Source: UBA7803 sp041608775
GTDB lineage: Bacteria; Pseudomonadota; Gammaproteobacteria; Pseudomonadales; Azotimanducaceae
Reading direction: 5' to 3'
DNA: 22,449 bases
Assembly (NCBI GenBank): GCA_041608775.1
Contig: JBFISC010000025.1
Location: 1 to 22,449, forward strand
Below the pieces are notes generated by a model. The model had not been told where the DNA came from. It saw only the letters and a program-made list of their open reading frames with translations, and did not search any database. This document shows, in pieces, positions 14,600 through 22,449 of this stretch (position 1 is the first letter of the stretch; each line of letters opens with the position of its first letter). The translations under genes were made by a program, and so were the position numbers.

Positions 14600-15699
14600 C
14601 CGACGCAGTGCTGCATCGCGTCCAGGTGGAGCTGGGCGACCGGAGCTACCCGATTCTGATCGGCCATGGCCTGCTGCGCCGCGGCGAGCTGCTGCGGGCG
14701 CACATCCGCGGCAGCCAGGTCGCCGTGGTCAGCAACGACGTGGTGGCCCCGCTGTACCTCGACACGCTCCGGGATGCGCTCGGCGACGCCTACTCGGTCG
14801 ACGTCTTTCTGATGCCGGACGGCGAGCGGCACAAAACCCTCGAATGCTATGGTCTGCTCATGGATTTCCTGCTCGAGCATCGGCACAACCGCACCACCAC
14901 CCTCATTGCCCTGGGCGGTGGCGTGGTGGGGGACCTGACCGGGTTTGCCGCGGCGACCTTTCAGCGCGGCGTGGACTTCATTCAGGTGCCGACCACGCTG
15001 CTGGCGCAGGTCGACTCGTCGGTGGGAGGCAAGACCGCGGTGAACCATCCGCGCGGCAAGAACATGATCGGCGCCTTCTATCAGCCGCGCTGCGTGCTCG
15101 CCGACACGTCGCTGTTCGAGACTCTGCCGGAGCGCGAGTTCCGGGCCGGTATGGCGGAAGTGGTGAAGTACGGGGTGATCAGCGATGCGGCCTTCTTCGA
15201 CTGGCTGGAATCCTCTGCCGCGGCCCTGAACGCGCGTGATCCCGAAGCGCTGGCCCAGGCGGTGCGTCGCTCCTGTGAGATTAAGGCCGCCGTGGTCGCC
15301 GCGGACGAGCGCGAGGGCGGGTTGCGGGCGATTCTCAACTACGGCCACACGTTCGGGCACGCCATCGAGACGCTCACCGGGTACGGGGAGCTGCTGCACG
15401 GCGAGGCGGTCGCCATCGGCATGGTGATGGCAGCGGATCTGTCGGTGCGCCAGGGCATGATTCCCTTGCCGGTGGCCCGCCGCATCAGAGCGCTGCTGGC
15501 CGGTCTCGGCTTGCCGGTGGTGCCTCCGCCGCTGTCCGCGGAGAGCATGCGCAGCGCCATGGGCATGGACAAGAAGGTTCGCAACGGTCGCCTCCGGCTG
15601 GTGCTGGTGACTGCGCTCGGACATGTCGTGGTGACCGAGGACATCGACGAGGACGCGCTCGTCGCGACGCTGGAGGCCGGAGCCCAGGCTGTGCGATGA
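14596..15699 (+). CDS. aroB: 3-Dehydroquinate synthase
   Basis: AroB converts DAHP to 3-dehydroquinate, the second shikimate-pathway step, using NAD and a divalent metal. The 367-residue product has the NAD-binding stretch ALGGGVVGDLTGFAAATFQRG (from residue 105) and VPTTLLAQVDSSVGGKTAVN. Its metal ligands are Glu188 (GMAEVVKYG), His251 (NYGHTFGHA) and His268 (LLHGEAVAIG), spaced exactly as in the E. coli enzyme (184, 247, 264). The frame is open upstream to 14335 inside aroK, but the ATG at 14596 gives the family N-terminus and overlaps the aroK stop. Its own stop overlaps the next start as ATGA. Confidence 0.97.
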   Translation: MTDAVLHRVQVELGDRSYPILIGHGLLRRGELLRAHIRGSQVAVVSNDVVAPLYLDTLRDALGDAYSVDVFLMPDGERHKTLECYGLLMDFLLEHRHNRTTTLIALGGGVVGDLTGFAAATFQRGVDFIQVPTTLLAQVDSSVGGKTAVNHPRGKNMIGAFYQPRCVLADTSLFETLPEREFRAGMAEVVKYGVISDAAFFDWLESSAAALNARDPEALAQAVRRSCEIKAAVVAADEREGGLRAILNYGHTFGHAIETLTGYGELLHGEAVAIGMVMAADLSVRQGMIPLPVARRIRALLAGLGLPVVPPPLSAESMRSAMGMDKKVRNGRLRLVLVTALGHVVVTEDIDEDALVATLEAGAQAVR

Positions 15700-17213
15700 C
15701 TGAAGAGCAGGAAGCAGCGACCGAGGCCGGGCAGGTGAGCTTCGCCGCGCCGGGAACCGGCTTCTTCGATGGCGGCGATCGTCGCAGCCATCTCGAGCAG
15801 CTGCGCCACCTGTCCCAGTGGTCCCGCCGGGTGCTGCTGGTCACCGGTCCGCGCGGTATCGGCAAGAGCATGCTCTACCGTCAGCTGTCCGCCAGCCTGG
15901 AGCCCCGGGCCAAGGCTGCGCGGATCAGCGGCAGCCTGATCAACGGCGCCCGGGAGGTGCTGAGCGCCACGGTGCATGGCTTCGGTCTGGCGGCGCCCGC
16001 GGAGGCGGATACCCAGGTGCTGCGCCAGCTGATCCGCGAGCACGCCCGCGCCCAGGAGCGCTCCGAGCGCTTCTGCGTCGTGCTGGTGGACGATGCCGAG
16101 CTGCTGGAGCCGAAGGCCCTGGAGCATCTGCTGGAGCTGACGGCGGGCTCACCCCTGAGGGCGGTGCTGTTCGGCGAGGTCCGCCTGGTGCCGGCGGTGG
16201 AACGCCTTGCCGAACCCCGCGGGCTGGGCTGGCACGAGATCCGGCTGAGCGCGTTCGGGGTCGAGGAGACGCGCGCCTACCTGCAGTGGCGACTCAACGA
16301 GCAGGGCAGCACGGAGGCGGTACCGTTCAGCGACACCCAGATTCGTGAGCTCACGCGCCTGGCGGAGGGCCTGCCGGGCCGTATCGATCAGATGGCCAAC
16401 GTGCTGCTGGCGAGGATTCAGAGCGCCGGGGACGGTCCTCCCGGGCGCCGCTTTCCTGCCCTGCACAAGGCGCTGGTGGCGGTGCTGGTGGTGGCGCTGG
16501 CGCTCGCTTACCTGGTGTGGCAGCCCGAAGCGCCATCGGAGCCCGAGCAGCTGACCCGGGCCGAGCCGCTGGCGCTGCCGCCGCAGAGCGCGGACCCGGA
16601 TCCTGCGGCCGCGACCCCACCAGCAGCCACGGCCTCCGCTGAGATCGCGCCGGAGCCCGCGGATACCGCTGCCGCTTCGCTGGGGGAATCCGTGAAGCCG
16701 CTGGTACCGGCCGCCGCGGACCCGACCGTCGCCGGAGCCGCCGCCGCAGTGCCGGCCGCCGCGGATGCCGTCAGCCCTCTGCCCGCCGGCGGCGAAGCCG
16801 AGCCGGCGCAACCCGCTGAGGCGCAGCCGGCCCCGGCCGAAGAGGCGGCGTCATCCGAGCCGCCGGCGGTGACGCCGCCAGAGCCTCGGCAATCGGCTCC
16901 CCGCGTGCGCGACAGCGATTGGATCATGGCCCAGCCGGCGTCCGCCTGGACGCTGCAGCTGGCGTCCTTTTCGACCGCCGAGCGGGCGGATGCCTTCCTG
17001 GCGCGGCAGTCGTCGCCGGAGCGATTCGCCCGCTACCGGCTGCGGCGCAACGGCCGGGTGCTTCACGTCGTGGTGTTCGGGAACTTCGAGTCGCGGGCTG
17101 CTGCGGAGCAGGCGGCCACCCGGCTGCCGGCCAGCGTGGGCAGGGTCGATCCGTGGGTGCGTACTTTCGCCCAGGTCCAGGAAGCGGTCGGAACGTTCGC
17201 AGGCAGCGGTTAG
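15696..17213 (+). CDS. damX: DamX-like AAA ATPase with C-terminal SPOR domain
   Basis: The 505-residue product has a cytoplasmic AAA-type ATPase domain (about 20-240) with Walker A GPRGIGKSM (51-59) and a Walker B-like VVLVDDAE (128-135). One membrane segment follows (about 256-275), then a long Ala/Pro/Glu-rich periplasmic linker (about 276-412) and a SPOR domain (about 416-495: WTLQLASFSTAERADAFLAR, VLHVVVFGNFESRAAAEQAA). DamX localises to the division septum through its SPOR domain (family knowledge). The position after aroK-aroB matches E. coli damX, but dam does not follow. The start overlaps the aroB stop as ATGA. It ends 11 nt from the convergent gltD stop. The low-complexity linker is expected to vary rapidly. 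Confidence 0.9.
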   Translation: MTEEQEAATEAGQVSFAAPGTGFFDGGDRRSHLEQLRHLSQWSRRVLLVTGPRGIGKSMLYRQLSASLEPRAKAARISGSLINGAREVLSATVHGFGLAAPAEADTQVLRQLIREHARAQERSERFCVVLVDDAELLEPKALEHLLELTAGSPLRAVLFGEVRLVPAVERLAEPRGLGWHEIRLSAFGVEETRAYLQWRLNEQGSTEAVPFSDTQIRELTRLAEGLPGRIDQMANVLLARIQSAGDGPPGRRFPALHKALVAVLVVALALAYLVWQPEAPSEPEQLTRAEPLALPPQSADPDPAAATPPAATASAEIAPEPADTAAASLGESVKPLVPAAADPTVAGAAAAVPAAADAVSPLPAGGEAEPAQPAEAQPAPAEEAASSEPPAVTPPEPRQSAPRVRDSDWIMAQPASAWTLQLASFSTAERADAFLARQSSPERFARYRLRRNGRVLHVVVFGNFESRAAAEQAATRLPASVGRVDPWVRTFAQVQEAVGTFAGSG

Positions 17214-17221
17214 CCGCTGCC
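17202..17221. terminator. Shared hairpin between convergent damX and gltD
   Basis: GGCAGCGG (17202-17209) and CCGCTGCC (17214-17221) form a perfect 8-bp stem with the 4-nt loop TTAG, which includes the damX stop codon TAG. It lies 3 nt from the gltD stop on the other strand. The stem reads the same on both strands, so it could serve both genes, but neither side has a T-run. Confidence 0.45.
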
Positions 17222-17224
17222 GGA

Positions 17225-18688
<1,464 letters not shown>

Positions 18689-18731
18689 TCTCTCAATCCG
18701 TTCTCGTTCTGATCCGAGCGTCCGTGAGGCC

Positions 18732-18755
18732 GCAGTTCGCCGGCTGGCAAACTGC
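18732..18755 (-). other. Intercistronic hairpin between gltB and gltD
   Basis: On the minus-strand transcript GCAGUUUGCC (18755-18746) pairs with GGCGAACUGC (18741-18732) across a 4-nt loop: 10 bp, one of them a U-G wobble. No U-run follows. It probably shapes relative gltB/gltD expression by RNA stability or partial termination. That role is inferred. Confidence 0.5.
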
Positions 18756-18775
18756 ACGGCGGCTGTGGCTGTCGG

Positions 18776-22449
<3,674 letters not shown>

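Noticed and set aside
16540..16900. Repetitive Ala/Pro/Glu stretch in damX considered as a tandem repeat locus
   Set aside because: The bases do not form a regular repeat unit; this is a low-complexity protein linker, common in SPOR proteins.

Overview
The window is a core-genome segment of a high-GC gammaproteobacterium. The evidence is gene content and order: hslVU next to an FtsN-like SPOR protein, priA divergent from rpmE, a class A penicillin-binding protein divergent from pilMNOPQ, then aroK-aroB-damX and gltBD. From general knowledge, this order resembles Pseudomonas and related lineages more than enterics (no dam, rpe or gph follows damX). The exact family cannot be fixed from the sequence; a Chromatiales/Ectothiorhodospiraceae-like organism is only a guess. 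I see no tRNA, rRNA, CRISPR array, transposase, phage gene or toxin-antitoxin pair.

Layout. 1-3994 (minus strand) is one tight operon read right to left: priA, FtsN-like SPOR protein, hslV, hslU (cut by the left edge). 3995-4154 is the divergent priA/rpmE control region, with a good sigma70-type promoter for rpmE. 4155-5926 (plus) carries rpmE and a secreted M48 metalloprotease. 5927-6270 is the only gene-free stretch over 300 bases and holds a 105-nt inverted-repeat element. 6271-8883 (minus) is the bifunctional PBP1A gene. 8884-9004 is a divergent promoter region. 9005-13991 (plus) is pilMNOPQ, followed by aroK, aroB and a DamX-like AAA/SPOR protein to 17213. 17225-22449 (minus) is gltD and gltB, convergent with damX; gltB runs off the right edge.

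How the genes work together. PilM-N-O-P form the type IV pilus alignment subcomplex joining the inner-membrane machinery to the PilQ secretin. PBP1A, the FtsN-like protein and the DamX-like protein all act in peptidoglycan synthesis or septation. HslVU and the M48 protease cover cytoplasmic and envelope protein quality control. AroK and AroB supply the shikimate pathway, PriA restarts replication forks, and GltBD makes glutamate from glutamine and 2-oxoglutarate. Genes within operons are very tightly packed, with many ATGA or TGATG stop/start overlaps.

I did not find an undescribed multi-gene system. The least explained sequence is the inverted-repeat element at 5974-6078. Next come several strong GC hairpins without U-tracts at gene borders, a possible heat-shock promoter before hslV, and departures from familiar gene order (no argS between priA and the SPOR gene; gltBD inverted relative to damX).
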